Below are positions 30,751-40,587 of a DNA stretch of 64,000 nucleotides, in pieces (the stretch's first letter is position 1; each line of letters starts with the position of its first letter). Position numbers and translations under genes: made by a program. Source of the DNA: Desulfurococcales archaeon (lineage in GTDB: Archaea > Thermoproteota > Thermoprotei_A > Sulfolobales > NBVN01). Below the pieces are notes generated by a model. That model ran no database searches and had not been told where the DNA came from. It worked only from the letters and a program-made list of their open reading frames with translations. The stretch covers positions 197,929-261,928 of the forward strand of contig JAGDWD010000007.1 in the NCBI GenBank assembly GCA_023255955.1, written 5' to 3'.

Positions 30751-32586
30751 GTGAGGAGTATGTCAGAGAAGGCTCGGCTTAGGTCACCTATAGTAACGGT
30801 GTTGGGGCACGTAGATCACGGGAAAACAACGCTGTTAGATAAGATCAGGGGAACAGCTATAGTCAAAAAAGAACCTGGTGAGATGACTCAGCATGTTGGG
30901 GCCTCCTTCGTACCGCTCTCAGTCATTGAGGAGATGGTGAAACCCCTCAGAAAGATGTTCCCTATAAAGCTCACTATACCGGGCTTACTCTTCATCGATA
31001 CCCCGGGGCATGAGATATTCGCGAATTTGAGGAAGAGAGGAGGTGCTGTAGCAGACTTCGCTATAGTTGTGGTAGACGTAGTCGAGGGGGTGATGCCGCA
31101 GACTGTGGAAAGCATTGAGATATTAATGAGTAGGAAGGTTCCTTTCCTGATTGCCGCTAATAAGATAGATAGGGTAGCTGGCTGGAAACCCGCTAACACT
31201 CTCTCATTTACCGAATCAGCACGGTCGCAGAGTCCTAAAGTCCTCGAAGAGCTGGATAGACTTATCTACAGGCTCGCTGGGCAGCTCATGTCCATGAACA
31301 TACCGTCCGAGCGCTTCGATAGGATAAAGGACTTCACGAAAGCCATAGCGATAGTGCCCGTATCTGCAAAGACAGGTGAGGGGATGGCAGAGCTACTCGC
31401 AGTACTTGCTGGGCTAGTGCAGAGGTATTTGGTGAAGAAAATAATGTATGTAGAAGGACCCGCAAAGGGCGTGGTACTCGAGGTCAAGGAGATCTCCGGC
31501 CTAGGCACCTGCATAGATGTGATCATATATGACGGCATCATAATGAAGGGGGACACCATCGTAGTTGGCGGCATACCCGAGCCTATAGTGACCCACGTTA
31601 GATCCCTTCTGATGCCTAGACCTCTCGAGGAGATAAGAGTCAGTGGTGCTGAGCTAGTACCAGTAGACGAGGTAGCAGCCGCAGCGGGGGTCAGGGTAGT
31701 CGCCCCAAACCTCGAGAACGTTGTTGCTGGCGCACCCCTCTACGTAGCTAAGAGTAAGGAGGAGATAGAGCAGCTAGTAGCTAAGGTTAGGGAGGAGGTA
31801 GGTTCCGTAAGGTTCTCCAAGAACATCAACGGCGTCATCGTTAAGGCAGACACCCTCGGAACTTTAGAGGCTCTAGTATCAACCCTCGAGCGTAGAGGTA
31901 TTCCAGTACGTCTAGCTGATGTAGGGCCCCTAACTAAGAGGGAGGTTCTGGAGGCCTCACTTGTTAGTAGGGAGGATAGGTACCTTGGTGTGGTGCTTCT
32001 CTTTAACGTAGGTATGCTCCCCGACGCTGAGGAGGTAGTAAGAGAAGAGAACGTGATGATATTTAGGGATAGGATAATGTATAGGTTGATTGAGGCATAC
32101 GAGAAGTGGGTAAAGGAGGAAAAATCTAAGGAGGCTGAAAGAGAGTTCTCCAAGCTGGTTCTCCCAGCTAAGGTGAAGGTCCTCCCAGGCTACGTCTTCA
32201 GAAGGAGTGACCCGGCCATAGTCGGTATCGAGGTTCTAGCCGGGATTCTGAGACCGGGAAACAAGATCATGAGAGGTGACGGTAGGACCCTCGGCGAGAT
32301 AATGCAGATACAGAGCATGGGTAAATCCGTAAGTGAAGCTAGAAAAGGAGATAGAGTAGCCATCTCAATACGTGGGAACGTTATGGTGGGTAGGCACTTC
32401 GATGAGGGAGACGTGCTCTACACGGAACCTAGCGAAAACGATTTAATAACCCTCATCGAGAAATTCCCGAACATGGTGACAGAGGACATAGCTGAGGCAG
32501 CGAAGGAGATAGCTGAGATACTTCTGAAGAAAGGGAGGATATCCGTCCATAAGGTCCTAACCCAGCTCTCGAGGTTGAAGAAATGA
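30751..32586 (+). CDS. infB: translation initiation factor aIF5B/IF-2
   Basis: TVLGHVDHGKTTLLDKIRGTAI, DTPGHE, NKID. Confidence 0.96.
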   Translation: MRSMSEKARLRSPIVTVLGHVDHGKTTLLDKIRGTAIVKKEPGEMTQHVGASFVPLSVIEEMVKPLRKMFPIKLTIPGLLFIDTPGHEIFANLRKRGGAVADFAIVVVDVVEGVMPQTVESIEILMSRKVPFLIAANKIDRVAGWKPANTLSFTESARSQSPKVLEELDRLIYRLAGQLMSMNIPSERFDRIKDFTKAIAIVPVSAKTGEGMAELLAVLAGLVQRYLVKKIMYVEGPAKGVVLEVKEISGLGTCIDVIIYDGIIMKGDTIVVGGIPEPIVTHVRSLLMPRPLEEIRVSGAELVPVDEVAAAAGVRVVAPNLENVVAGAPLYVAKSKEEIEQLVAKVREEVGSVRFSKNINGVIVKADTLGTLEALVSTLERRGIPVRLADVGPLTKREVLEASLVSREDRYLGVVLLFNVGMLPDAEEVVREENVMIFRDRIMYRLIEAYEKWVKEEKSKEAEREFSKLVLPAKVKVLPGYVFRRSDPAIVGIEVLAGILRPGNKIMRGDGRTLGEIMQIQSMGKSVSEARKGDRVAISIRGNVMVGRHFDEGDVLYTEPSENDLITLIEKFPNMVTEDIAEAAKEIAEILLKKGRISVHKVLTQLSRLKK

Positions 32587-33335
32587 GGGCCGTCCTACTA
32601 GGCTTCGGAGGATGGATCTCGAACCCCACCTTCGGACACACATCCGTTTTAATAACAGATACGGATGACTCGGAGTATCTTCTACTGGATGCCGGTGAGG
32701 GCGTTTACAGAGACATGTGTGAGTGCGGGTACTGCTCCATCAGCAAGTTGAAAGCAGTAATTCTAACCCACCACCACGGGGATCATATGCTAGGATTACC
32801 TACCTTAGTTCAGCACGCTAAGATAGCTAGAACGAAAATACGTGTACTGGGACTTGAGGTTACGTTAAGACACGCACTGGAGATACTGATAACTACAGGA
32901 ATATCCAGCTACGACACACACGTTGAGCTCATCCCGGTGGAGCCAGGCAGTAGAATCAACTTGGGTCAGTTCTCGGTAGTTTTCGGGGAGTCGAGTCATG
33001 TAGTACCTAGCGTAGCTGTTCGTGTTGAGGATGCGGATAGCGGAAAATGCTTAACGTACAGCGGTGACACAAGCTTCTCTGAGAACGTCGTCGAGTTAGC
33101 TAGGGGATGTGAGGTCTTGATCCATGAAGCCTCCTTCAATGACTCAGAAGACCTTGCTAGATCTCTCGGTCACTCGACCATATCTGACTGCCTAAAAGTC
33201 GCTAATCTAGCCGGTAACAGATTCGTGCTCCCAGTACATTTCGGTCTTGAAGTACCTAGATTGGATCCAACCTATAAATTAACTAGTGACTTAGCCGTCA
33301 TATTCCCAAGTAAGTGCCTGCAGCTAGAAATCTAG
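32583..33335 (+). CDS. ribonuclease Z / metallo-beta-lactamase fold nuclease
   Basis: THHHGDHMLGLPTL, YSGDTSFSENVVELA, EASF, HST. Confidence 0.92.
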   Translation: MRAVLLGFGGWISNPTFGHTSVLITDTDDSEYLLLDAGEGVYRDMCECGYCSISKLKAVILTHHHGDHMLGLPTLVQHAKIARTKIRVLGLEVTLRHALEILITTGISSYDTHVELIPVEPGSRINLGQFSVVFGESSHVVPSVAVRVEDADSGKCLTYSGDTSFSENVVELARGCEVLIHEASFNDSEDLARSLGHSTISDCLKVANLAGNRFVLPVHFGLEVPRLDPTYKLTSDLAVIFPSKCLQLEI

Positions 33336-33495
33336 GAGACCTTTAAATTTGTCTTTACATCGAACTCTAAGTCGGTGTAAATACTCTTAGTCGGGTAGGA
33401 GCTTACTTAATAGTTGGTTTTTGCGAGCCGTACCTTTACCTTGTAATAAAAGTTTATAATCTTACGATTTATATGTACTTTCGTGGGGTCGACCG

Positions 33496-34932
33496 CTGAG
33501 GAGGGCTGGCTCGGTAGTATTTCTAGTAGTTCTGATGGTTGTGGCTGCTGTTGTTGCTGAAGTTGTTGTACCTAACCTCATACGTAGGGGTGTTGTTGTG
33601 GAGTTCTCTACGGTTTCGGGTTTCTTTGTTGATTGGGGTGGGATCTATGTTCAGGTAGCAGCTATTAACGCTGATACAGGTAGCTTAGTGAACCTCTTTG
33701 CTGGGTATTTGAAGGGGCCTGAGCTCTTCCTAGATTCGCAGGAACCTATCTTTAGGGGGGTTCTGGAGTCCTATAGCTACCTAGATAGGGGTACTCTCTC
33801 GACATGCTTACTTATCGATATATGGGTTCACCTAAGGAATGGTAGTATCCTCAGGGCAGAGCCCCCACGTTGTGTGGAGGTAAGACCATCAAAGGCGCTA
33901 AAGGAGCTAGTTAGAGCTAGGGTAACTCTAAACCCTGAGAGCATGGTTGAAGTACGTGTACCTCAGAGGGAAATACTAAAGAAACAAGAAACCTTAGCAC
34001 CTATCATGCCGCTTGAATACTTCTGCTATAGGTGGGAAAATGTTAGTGGGTATACCTATGTAACGGGCTGGGTAGACCTACCTATACTGATAGTCCATAA
34101 CGACGCATACTACTCTGGAGTAGTTTACTGGGGCATTTCACTAGGTATGTATAACGAGAGGGTTACCTTCAGAATATCTGTATCCTACGGGTTCGATATA
34201 TTAGGGCGATTAGCGGAGGGGGAGAGTGTAGACCTTAAGATATACAGTACGGGCTGGTCTATAAGTGAGCAGTACTGGTTTAGTGCACTTGGCGACGTAC
34301 TTCCTCTGAGATATCAGTGGGCTTATATAAGAGCTAGGATAGCCCATATCCACCAAGTGGAGATGCTGTACCTTTTTTGTTCCGGGGATGGGATTTCAAC
34401 AGGTAATGAGAGGATCCTACAGTACGTATATGCTGTTAGTGTTTATGGGAACACCATCGTTGGTGGTGTAAGAGATGGGCCCCCACCGAGTGATCTCATG
34501 GGGTGGCTCTTCGCTGGGACGAGGGAGGAGAAGCTAACCATTCCCGGAACCTCCCTAGAGGATGGGAAGCTCGATGTAGGTGAGAACATACCCTTCCCAC
34601 TAATATTTAGCTACTACGATACGTGTACTGCTGACTTCGAGGTAGGGATACCCGTCGGAGCTATAATAGCTACCCTACTCGGCATTACGGGACCTTACGC
34701 AGCGTTAATAGCCCCTCTATCCATATCTTTAGGGGCTGGGCAGTCCTCCTCGGTATTTGTAGTTGGCGGTCTACAGAACTATGGTGTAAGGCATGGTCAA
34801 GGTTTTAACGTCTATGAGGAGGTATATATGAGGGTAAGTAACTATAAGTACACTAAGGAGCAGTGCTTCCTATTCTTCTGCTCCAGATGTGAGTATAACG
34901 TCCCGGTAGGAATATACTTCAGAACCTACTAA
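33496..34932 (+). CDS. secreted/surface-anchored protein of unknown function; start uncertain (in-frame CTG at 33496; first standard start is ATG 33535)
   Basis: In-frame upstream extension gives a charged signal anchor RPLRRAGSVVFLVVLMVVAAVVAE; beta-rich body; C-terminal Cys-rich tail CFLFFCSRCEYN. Confidence 0.6.
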   Translation: MRRAGSVVFLVVLMVVAAVVAEVVVPNLIRRGVVVEFSTVSGFFVDWGGIYVQVAAINADTGSLVNLFAGYLKGPELFLDSQEPIFRGVLESYSYLDRGTLSTCLLIDIWVHLRNGSILRAEPPRCVEVRPSKALKELVRARVTLNPESMVEVRVPQREILKKQETLAPIMPLEYFCYRWENVSGYTYVTGWVDLPILIVHNDAYYSGVVYWGISLGMYNERVTFRISVSYGFDILGRLAEGESVDLKIYSTGWSISEQYWFSALGDVLPLRYQWAYIRARIAHIHQVEMLYLFCSGDGISTGNERILQYVYAVSVYGNTIVGGVRDGPPPSDLMGWLFAGTREEKLTIPGTSLEDGKLDVGENIPFPLIFSYYDTCTADFEVGIPVGAIIATLLGITGPYAALIAPLSISLGAGQSSSVFVVGGLQNYGVRHGQGFNVYEEVYMRVSNYKYTKEQCFLFFCSRCEYNVPVGIYFRTY

Positions 34933-35110
34933 ACGCTATGATATCTCTTCCATGTCAGATTTCTCGAACCTTAAAGGCATGGAAAGTAGTTAGCTTTGTA
35001 GTGTTCGGTGTCTTAGTATTCTTACTAGCCAAAGGATGTCTAGAAGGAACTTTGTGAGGTAACATTGTGGACGATGTCTCTAGACCTTAGGGTAATCTAA
35101 AGTAACTTAT

Positions 35111-35692
35111 CTAGCTACGTAGTGCTCGGTACGTATATACCCATCTCTGGAGGGCTGTTACTCCGAGTATGAGTAAGAGTAGTGTGAGGACGTAGTTGGT
35201 GATGTGGGCACCTAGGAAGTGGTGGACTAGGAAGACCACTATGAAGCTGATGCTCCTGAACTCCCTAGTCATGAACCCGATCTCCTTAATACCTGTAACA
35301 CCTAGGGACTCAGCTCTAGCTCTTATGTAGCTTACTGTGAGCGATAATACCGTGATCACGTAAACAAGTAGGAAGTCGCAGCCTAAGAAGTAGAATGCTG
35401 AAACGATGGCGGCATCACTTACCCTATCCACTACGGAGTCGAGGAAAGCCCCGCTCTTACTTGCTTCACCACGTAGCCTAGCTACCGACCCGTCTAGGGC
35501 ATCCATAAGAAAAGAAATGGAGGCCAATACCCCAGCCAACAAGGAGTTCCTGGACGTCCAAGCTACTACTGGGGTAAGTATTGAGAAGATTAGCCCAGAT
35601 AACGTCAAGGTGTTCGGATTTACTGGGGCTACGTATCTAGCCACTCTCAGAGCTACGTCCCTCAACCTCTCTCTAAGGTAGGTTAACCCCAT
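35111..35692 (-). CDS. CDP-alcohol phosphatidyltransferase (archaeal phospholipid synthase)
   Basis: DALDGSVARLRGEASKSGAFLDSVVDRVSD motif. Confidence 0.93.
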   Translation of the reverse strand: MGLTYLRERLRDVALRVARYVAPVNPNTLTLSGLIFSILTPVVAWTSRNSLLAGVLASISFLMDALDGSVARLRGEASKSGAFLDSVVDRVSDAAIVSAFYFLGCDFLLVYVITVLSLTVSYIRARAESLGVTGIKEIGFMTREFRSISFIVVFLVHHFLGAHITNYVLTLLLLILGVTALQRWVYTYRALRS

Positions 35693-35877
35693 AGGTTATC
35701 CAAACTCATATCCTGAGATAAAAGAAATCTAAACTACCTACCTGAGACACCGGAGGATTATTCAGCAAAGTTAAACTACATCACCTACTAAAGCATCAGA
35801 TCCCGGATTCCTCAACATCTAAGCTAGATGTGGTATCAGCATTTTTAAGCTAGATCCTTTATGGGTCGGTTCTTATC

Positions 35878-35957
35878 GTTTGTTATGTGGTGACTTGGTT
35901 GTTGAGTCTATACTCTGAGGACCCACTCAACATCCACTGATCAAAAACAGAACAGCC
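35878..35957. mobile_element. miniature/decayed copy C sharing both ends with the TnpB-remnant elements
   Basis: Starts GTTTGTT, ends CTGATCAAAAACAGAACAGCC (compare copy A AATCAAAAACAGAACAGCC); internal 8-bp hairpin TGTTGAGT/ACTCAACA. Confidence 0.4.
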
Positions 35958-36103
35958 ACTCAATGACTGTGACATTGCTGGGTAAATTGAGTGGGAATAC
36001 CTAGATGTGATAGATTGTACATATAAAGACCAGCAAGAATGAGCATCTAAACATTATACTTAATAGCTCTCTACACCCACAACTAAGGAGTGGACGAGCT
36101 GTA

Positions 36104-38116
36104 TTGAAAGCTATGAGAGCACCGCTTTGGTGGTGTCACACCTGCAACGTACCGCTGAGAGAGCCTCAATGCTCTAAATGCGGTGGTAGGGGGTCCGAAG
36201 TTATCTTAACAGACCCTGGCGATGTTAGGCCCGCTTTTGAGGGTGATCTCAGGTTCATATATGAGGCATTAGACTACGAGTTCAGTGATGCAGGTATCGG
36301 TAACTTACTGGGGATCGGGAGTATCGGTGTTTACCTCAACAAAGTCCCGTTCATCGATGACATGAAGGAGGTCATAGTCGGAGGTGTTGTCGTAGGGAGG
36401 CTGTACTTTGATATAGCCTCTATGAGGTGGCGCTGGCGACTCTCTGAAGCTTCGACGAGGATCCTAGTTGACTACGGTAGGATCAGCTACGTCGTCAGGG
36501 ACGGGGTGAAACCATTGGAGATAGTGGGGCAGTGTGAAGTTGAGGGGGAGCAGATACCGGTGGTCGATCCGGGAGGGAGGTTAGTAGCCCTTGCTGTGTG
36601 CCGTAAAGGTGTCTATAGGGTTCAGAAGCTTTTTAGGAGGGAACTGAGGTACCCGACCTTAAGTCCTAGACCCACCCTAAAGGATCTCGCTAAGGCTAAC
36701 GAGTACCACATCAGGAGACTCACCTCAGTAGCTTCATCCAAGATCTACAGTATCTGGGAGAAGGTACGAAAACCGTTAGTTGCTTCATACTCAGGAGGTA
36801 AGGACTCACTCGTTTCACTGGACATCTGCCTAAGAGCCGGGTTTGAGCCGAGGTTACTGTTTAACGATACCGGTCTCGAGCTTCCGGAGACCTTAAGAAA
36901 CGTGGAGGAGGTCTCGAAAAGATACTCTCTAGTACTTGACTACGTAAGCTCCGGTGAGAGGTTCTGGGAGTCTCTGGGGACCTTCGGCCCACCAGCCAGG
37001 GACTATAGATGGTGTTGTAAGGTCGTGAAGCTAGCCGCTATCGCCAGGTACTACAGGGAAAACTACCGCGACGGTGCCCTAGTAATAATTGGGCAGAGAG
37101 CCTACGAATCCCTGAGTAGATTCCGCTCAGGTTACCTATGGAGGAATAAGTGGCTTCCCTCAGTCCTCAACCTCTCCCCGATCCAGCAATGGGATCAGCT
37201 TACTGAGTGGTTATACATCTTAGAGAACAAGCTCCCCTATAACTACCTCTACGAAGAAGGGTTTGACAGGCTTGGTTGCTACCTCTGCCCAGCAGCTAAC
37301 ATAGCTGAATACTGCTTAATAGAGAAGCTCCACCCTGATTTATGGAGTAGGTGGTACTCTAAGCTCACTGAGTGGCAGAGAGTTGTAGGCCAGCCCTATG
37401 AGTGGGTAAGATACCACTTGTGGAGATGGTTAAGAAAGGACTCACCAGGAAGGAGAAGAATCTACAGCTACCTAGGAATACCTGAAGTAATGGAGGGCAC
37501 CCCATCAGATAGAGAGTCACCACTTAGGGGTTCCCGCCTAGGCCTAACAGTTAAGTTCACTGATGGGTCGTACATCGTGGAGTCAGAGGGTTTAGACCTC
37601 GTTGAGCCGGTAATATCGCAGAGAACTACTATCGGACTAGTTAGGACGGTAAACAAGGAAGAAGGCGTAGTAGTACTTGAAGGTCCTGGTAAAGCAGGTG
37701 CTGGCAGGGTCTTACTAAGCAAGAATAAAGCTGTAGTGAGCGGTAAGGACTCGGAGGACCTAGCGTATGGCATCGTTAAGTTAGTTACTAGATGGTATAA
37801 GTGCACAGCATGCGGGAACTGTTCTTACTGGTGCCCTAACGGAGCGATAACCATATCTCAAGGCAGGCCCCTCACAGATCAGAGGAGGTGTAGCTCGTGT
37901 CGGGTTTGTTTAGAGGTCTGTCCACTAACCTCTGTATATGTTGATAGAGTGGAGAGATACAAGCTAGGCCATCTCTTTAGACCCAAAAAGAGATCTGAGA
38001 CACGGTTCGTCCTCGAGCTATACCGGGCTCTAGCAGCTAGGACTATGAGCTCACGTAAAGAAACATCAACGCAATACGAACTAGATGGACTTAAATTCTT
38101 TCTCGAACTCATCTAG
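36104..38116 (+). CDS. PAPS reductase-like ATP pyrophosphatase with N-terminal Zn ribbon and C-terminal 4Fe-4S ferredoxin domains
   Basis: CHTCNVPLREPQCSKCGG; SYSGGKDSL PP-loop; CTACGNCSYWCPNGA and CSSCRVCLEVCP. Confidence 0.88.
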   Translation: MKAMRAPLWWCHTCNVPLREPQCSKCGGRGSEVILTDPGDVRPAFEGDLRFIYEALDYEFSDAGIGNLLGIGSIGVYLNKVPFIDDMKEVIVGGVVVGRLYFDIASMRWRWRLSEASTRILVDYGRISYVVRDGVKPLEIVGQCEVEGEQIPVVDPGGRLVALAVCRKGVYRVQKLFRRELRYPTLSPRPTLKDLAKANEYHIRRLTSVASSKIYSIWEKVRKPLVASYSGGKDSLVSLDICLRAGFEPRLLFNDTGLELPETLRNVEEVSKRYSLVLDYVSSGERFWESLGTFGPPARDYRWCCKVVKLAAIARYYRENYRDGALVIIGQRAYESLSRFRSGYLWRNKWLPSVLNLSPIQQWDQLTEWLYILENKLPYNYLYEEGFDRLGCYLCPAANIAEYCLIEKLHPDLWSRWYSKLTEWQRVVGQPYEWVRYHLWRWLRKDSPGRRRIYSYLGIPEVMEGTPSDRESPLRGSRLGLTVKFTDGSYIVESEGLDLVEPVISQRTTIGLVRTVNKEEGVVVLEGPGKAGAGRVLLSKNKAVVSGKDSEDLAYGIVKLVTRWYKCTACGNCSYWCPNGAITISQGRPLTDQRRCSSCRVCLEVCPLTSVYVDRVERYKLGHLFRPKKRSETRFVLELYRALAARTMSSRKETSTQYELDGLKFFLELI

Positions 38117-38458
38117 AGACATCCTAGATAGAGCAGCGAGCTCCTCTATGATCTCAGACGATACCTCCCCCAAATCCTTCATGACCACAAAGAACCTTCT
38201 ATCGACTACGTTGCTATCTATCCACTCTATATCGTAGCTAACAATATACACATCGAGGTCTCCATAGTCAGAAAGCTCGGGCTTTATATCCGCAAGCTTC
38301 TCTCTAGTAACCACGAGATCGGACTTTTTAGGGTCCCACAACTCCAGAGCCCGCACCATCAAGCTTCTAACTACATCCTCAACACTACCCTCAACTACCT
38401 CCCTACCCTTCACCTCCCCGAGCTCTATCCGAGCAATGAGCACCCCCATAATCAACAC
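38081..38458 (-). CDS. conserved crenarchaeal protein (DUF2286-like)
   Basis: 125 aa, overlaps the cinA-like ORF start by 7 nt. Confidence 0.5.
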   Translation of the reverse strand: MLIMGVLIARIELGEVKGREVVEGSVEDVVRSLMVRALELWDPKKSDLVVTREKLADIKPELSDYGDLDVYIVSYDIEWIDSNVVDRRFFVVMKDLGEVSSEIIEELAALSRMSLDEFEKEFKSI

Positions 38459-39255
38459 CTGAACTCCTTGATAGAACCACCAAGCTTAACAATCTCACTA
38501 CCTATCTTTTCACATATCTCCCTAACTAATCTACGAGCATCTCCAGGCGTTTGCGACGTTGTCGACACATATATCTCCAGTATCGGGCCAGCCACCTCAT
38601 GACCCTTAGGGTGGGATTTTATATATGTAGAACCATACTCCTCTGAGAATCTCCTCAGTATGGGAGCTGCTGCGGCCTCCGGAACGCCAACAATGACGAG
38701 AGAACCTTCAGCGAATTCGAGGTTTACGTGTCCTGCTACGATTTTCTCGACATAGTTCAACCACATCTCCTCCATCTCTCTGGGAACACCGGGAAGGCAG
38801 ACCAGTACGGTTTTACCGTGAGTGATTAAAGCCCCGGGTGCTGTTCCAACAGGGTTGTATATGGCTTCAGCGCCCTCTGGGAGATAGGCCATTTTAAGTC
38901 TCTCTTTAGTTAGCTCTAATCTCCTCCCTGAGAGCCTCTCCTTCAGGATTTCGAGTGCTCTATCATTAAGTACGAGCGGTCTACCCAGAGCCTCTGCCAC
39001 AGCCTCTAACGTGATGTCATCGTATGTAGGACCTAGACCCCCCGAAGTTACTATTAGGTCTGGGCCGTACCTATCTATGACGTAACGAAGTACATCCGCT
39101 ATCAGCTTCTTATCGTCAACTAGAGAGACTACTCCCTCCACCTTAAAGCCGATCTGGCTAAGCCTCCTACCTAAGAACGCTGCGTTAGTGTTTACTACTA
39201 GACCGCGAACTACTTCCGTACCGAGGGTAAATATCCACGCACGTCGCTCCTCCAT
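38452..39255 (-). CDS. CinA-like molybdopterin-binding-fold protein
   Basis: TLGTEVVRGLVVNTNAAFLGRRL, TSGGLGPTYDD, GVPREM. Confidence 0.9.
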   Translation of the reverse strand: MEERRAWIFTLGTEVVRGLVVNTNAAFLGRRLSQIGFKVEGVVSLVDDKKLIADVLRYVIDRYGPDLIVTSGGLGPTYDDITLEAVAEALGRPLVLNDRALEILKERLSGRRLELTKERLKMAYLPEGAEAIYNPVGTAPGALITHGKTVLVCLPGVPREMEEMWLNYVEKIVAGHVNLEFAEGSLVIVGVPEAAAAPILRRFSEEYGSTYIKSHPKGHEVAGPILEIYVSTTSQTPGDARRLVREICEKIGSEIVKLGGSIKEFRC

Positions 39256-39327
39256 GAACTCACCAGTTACTACCTGCTTAACAACTTTAACTACTTGCTA
39301 CTTGCTCCTCCAGGAGGTGTCAGGTTC

Positions 39328-40428
39328 CTATACCTCTATGATTGTTCTGAGACTATTGAGGACCTCAGCCCCATACTTCCTAACTAACACCATGTTCTCT
39401 ATCCTAACACCGAACTTACCTGGGATGTACACACCCGGTTCTATAGTTACGACCATGCCTTCCCTGAGGACATCCTTAGATCCCTGAGCTATCCTAGGCT
39501 TCTCATGTACCTCTATACCTACCCCATGCCCGAGAGAGTGAATGAAGTACTTTCCGTAGCCAGACTTCCTAATGATGTCCCTTGCCTTCCCATCAACTTC
39601 CTCAGCAGATACACCATCCTTCACAAAGTCTATAGAGACAGCTACAGCCTCGGACACCACCTCTACAACCTTCTTCACCTCCCCTACGTTACCGACTAAA
39701 ATGGTCCTAGTTAGGTCAGAGGAGTAGCTACTAACCTGAGCCCCCAAATCCATAACCGCAATATCATCCTTTCCTAGTGTTCTATCAGTTACAGTCGCGT
39801 GAGGGTACGCCGCGTTCGGCCCGAAAGCTACGATCGTCTCGAAAGCCAGTCCATCAGCTCCTTCAGACCTCATATGATACTCAACCAAGGCAGCTACAGC
39901 CTTCTCAGAGACCCCTGGCTTGAGCTCGTTCAACACCTTCTCAACGGATTCCTCAGTAATACGTAGTGCTTTCCTCATTAGCTCTACCTCCTCCTCGTGT
40001 TTTATTGCCCTAGCATCAGCTATTCTTTCCGAGAGGTCTAGGACGTTGGGACCCATTGTCTTCCTAATCTCATCAACTAACTTGTTGTAGGGATTGTCCA
40101 CGCCTACCTTCCTAGCACTGAGCTTCTTAAGGACCTCGGGGACGTATTCATGTGGAGGTTGGACTACGTTAAGCTCCATATCCGGTAGCTTATACGTAGC
40201 GTACGGAACAACAGTGAACTTCTCCAGTTTAATGTAGTCTAAAGCTCTCCAATAGTCTAGAGCCGGTACGAAAGCAGTCACAAACCCGTCTCTATCCACA
40301 ACGAGCACCGTTCCGGAGGATCTCGGGAACCCGGAGAGGTATACAACGTTAGAGGGCTGTGTTATTAGCAGTAGATCGACATCCGCTTCCTTAATAATTT
40401 TAAGTACCTTCTCTAGTCTCCAGCTCGT
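39328..40428 (-). CDS. Xaa-Pro dipeptidase (M24B); start placed at in-frame ACG because no ATG/GTG/TTG covers the conserved N-terminus
   Basis: Body: ETIVAFGPNAAYPHAT, MDLGAQ, SLGHGVGIEVHE, IEPGVY. Upstream in-frame: RLEKVLKIIKEADVDLLLITQPSNVVYLSGFPRSSGT. Confidence 0.8.
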   Translation of the reverse strand, partial: TSWRLEKVLKIIKEADVDLLLITQPSNVVYLSGFPRSSGTVLVVDRDGFVTAFVPALDYWRALDYIKLEKFTVVPYATYKLPDMELNVVQPPHEYVPEVLKKLSARKVGVDNPYNKLVDEIRKTMGPNVLDLSERIADARAIKHEEEVELMRKALRITEESVEKVLNELKPGVSEKAVAALVEYHMRSEGADGLAFETIVAFGPNAAYPHATVTDRTLGKDDIAVMDLGAQVSSYSSDLTRTILVGNVGEVKKVVEVVSEAVAVSIDFVKDGVSAEEVDGKARDIIRKSGYGKYFIHSLGHGVGIEVHEKPRIAQGSKDVLREGMVVTIEPGVYIPGKFGVRIENMVLVRKYGAEVLNSLRTIIEV

Positions 40429-40587
40429 AACATGTCACCATAGATTTCATAGCCTATAGCTATATATGCCTGTGAGACCTACATTAACCTTCCAGTCCTA
40501 AGAAATAAAATTCTCAATAGCGAGTCTGTACATCCTCGGATACTTACCCACATTAGTTTACGTTCACAATATTTAGAGGTTTCCGCA

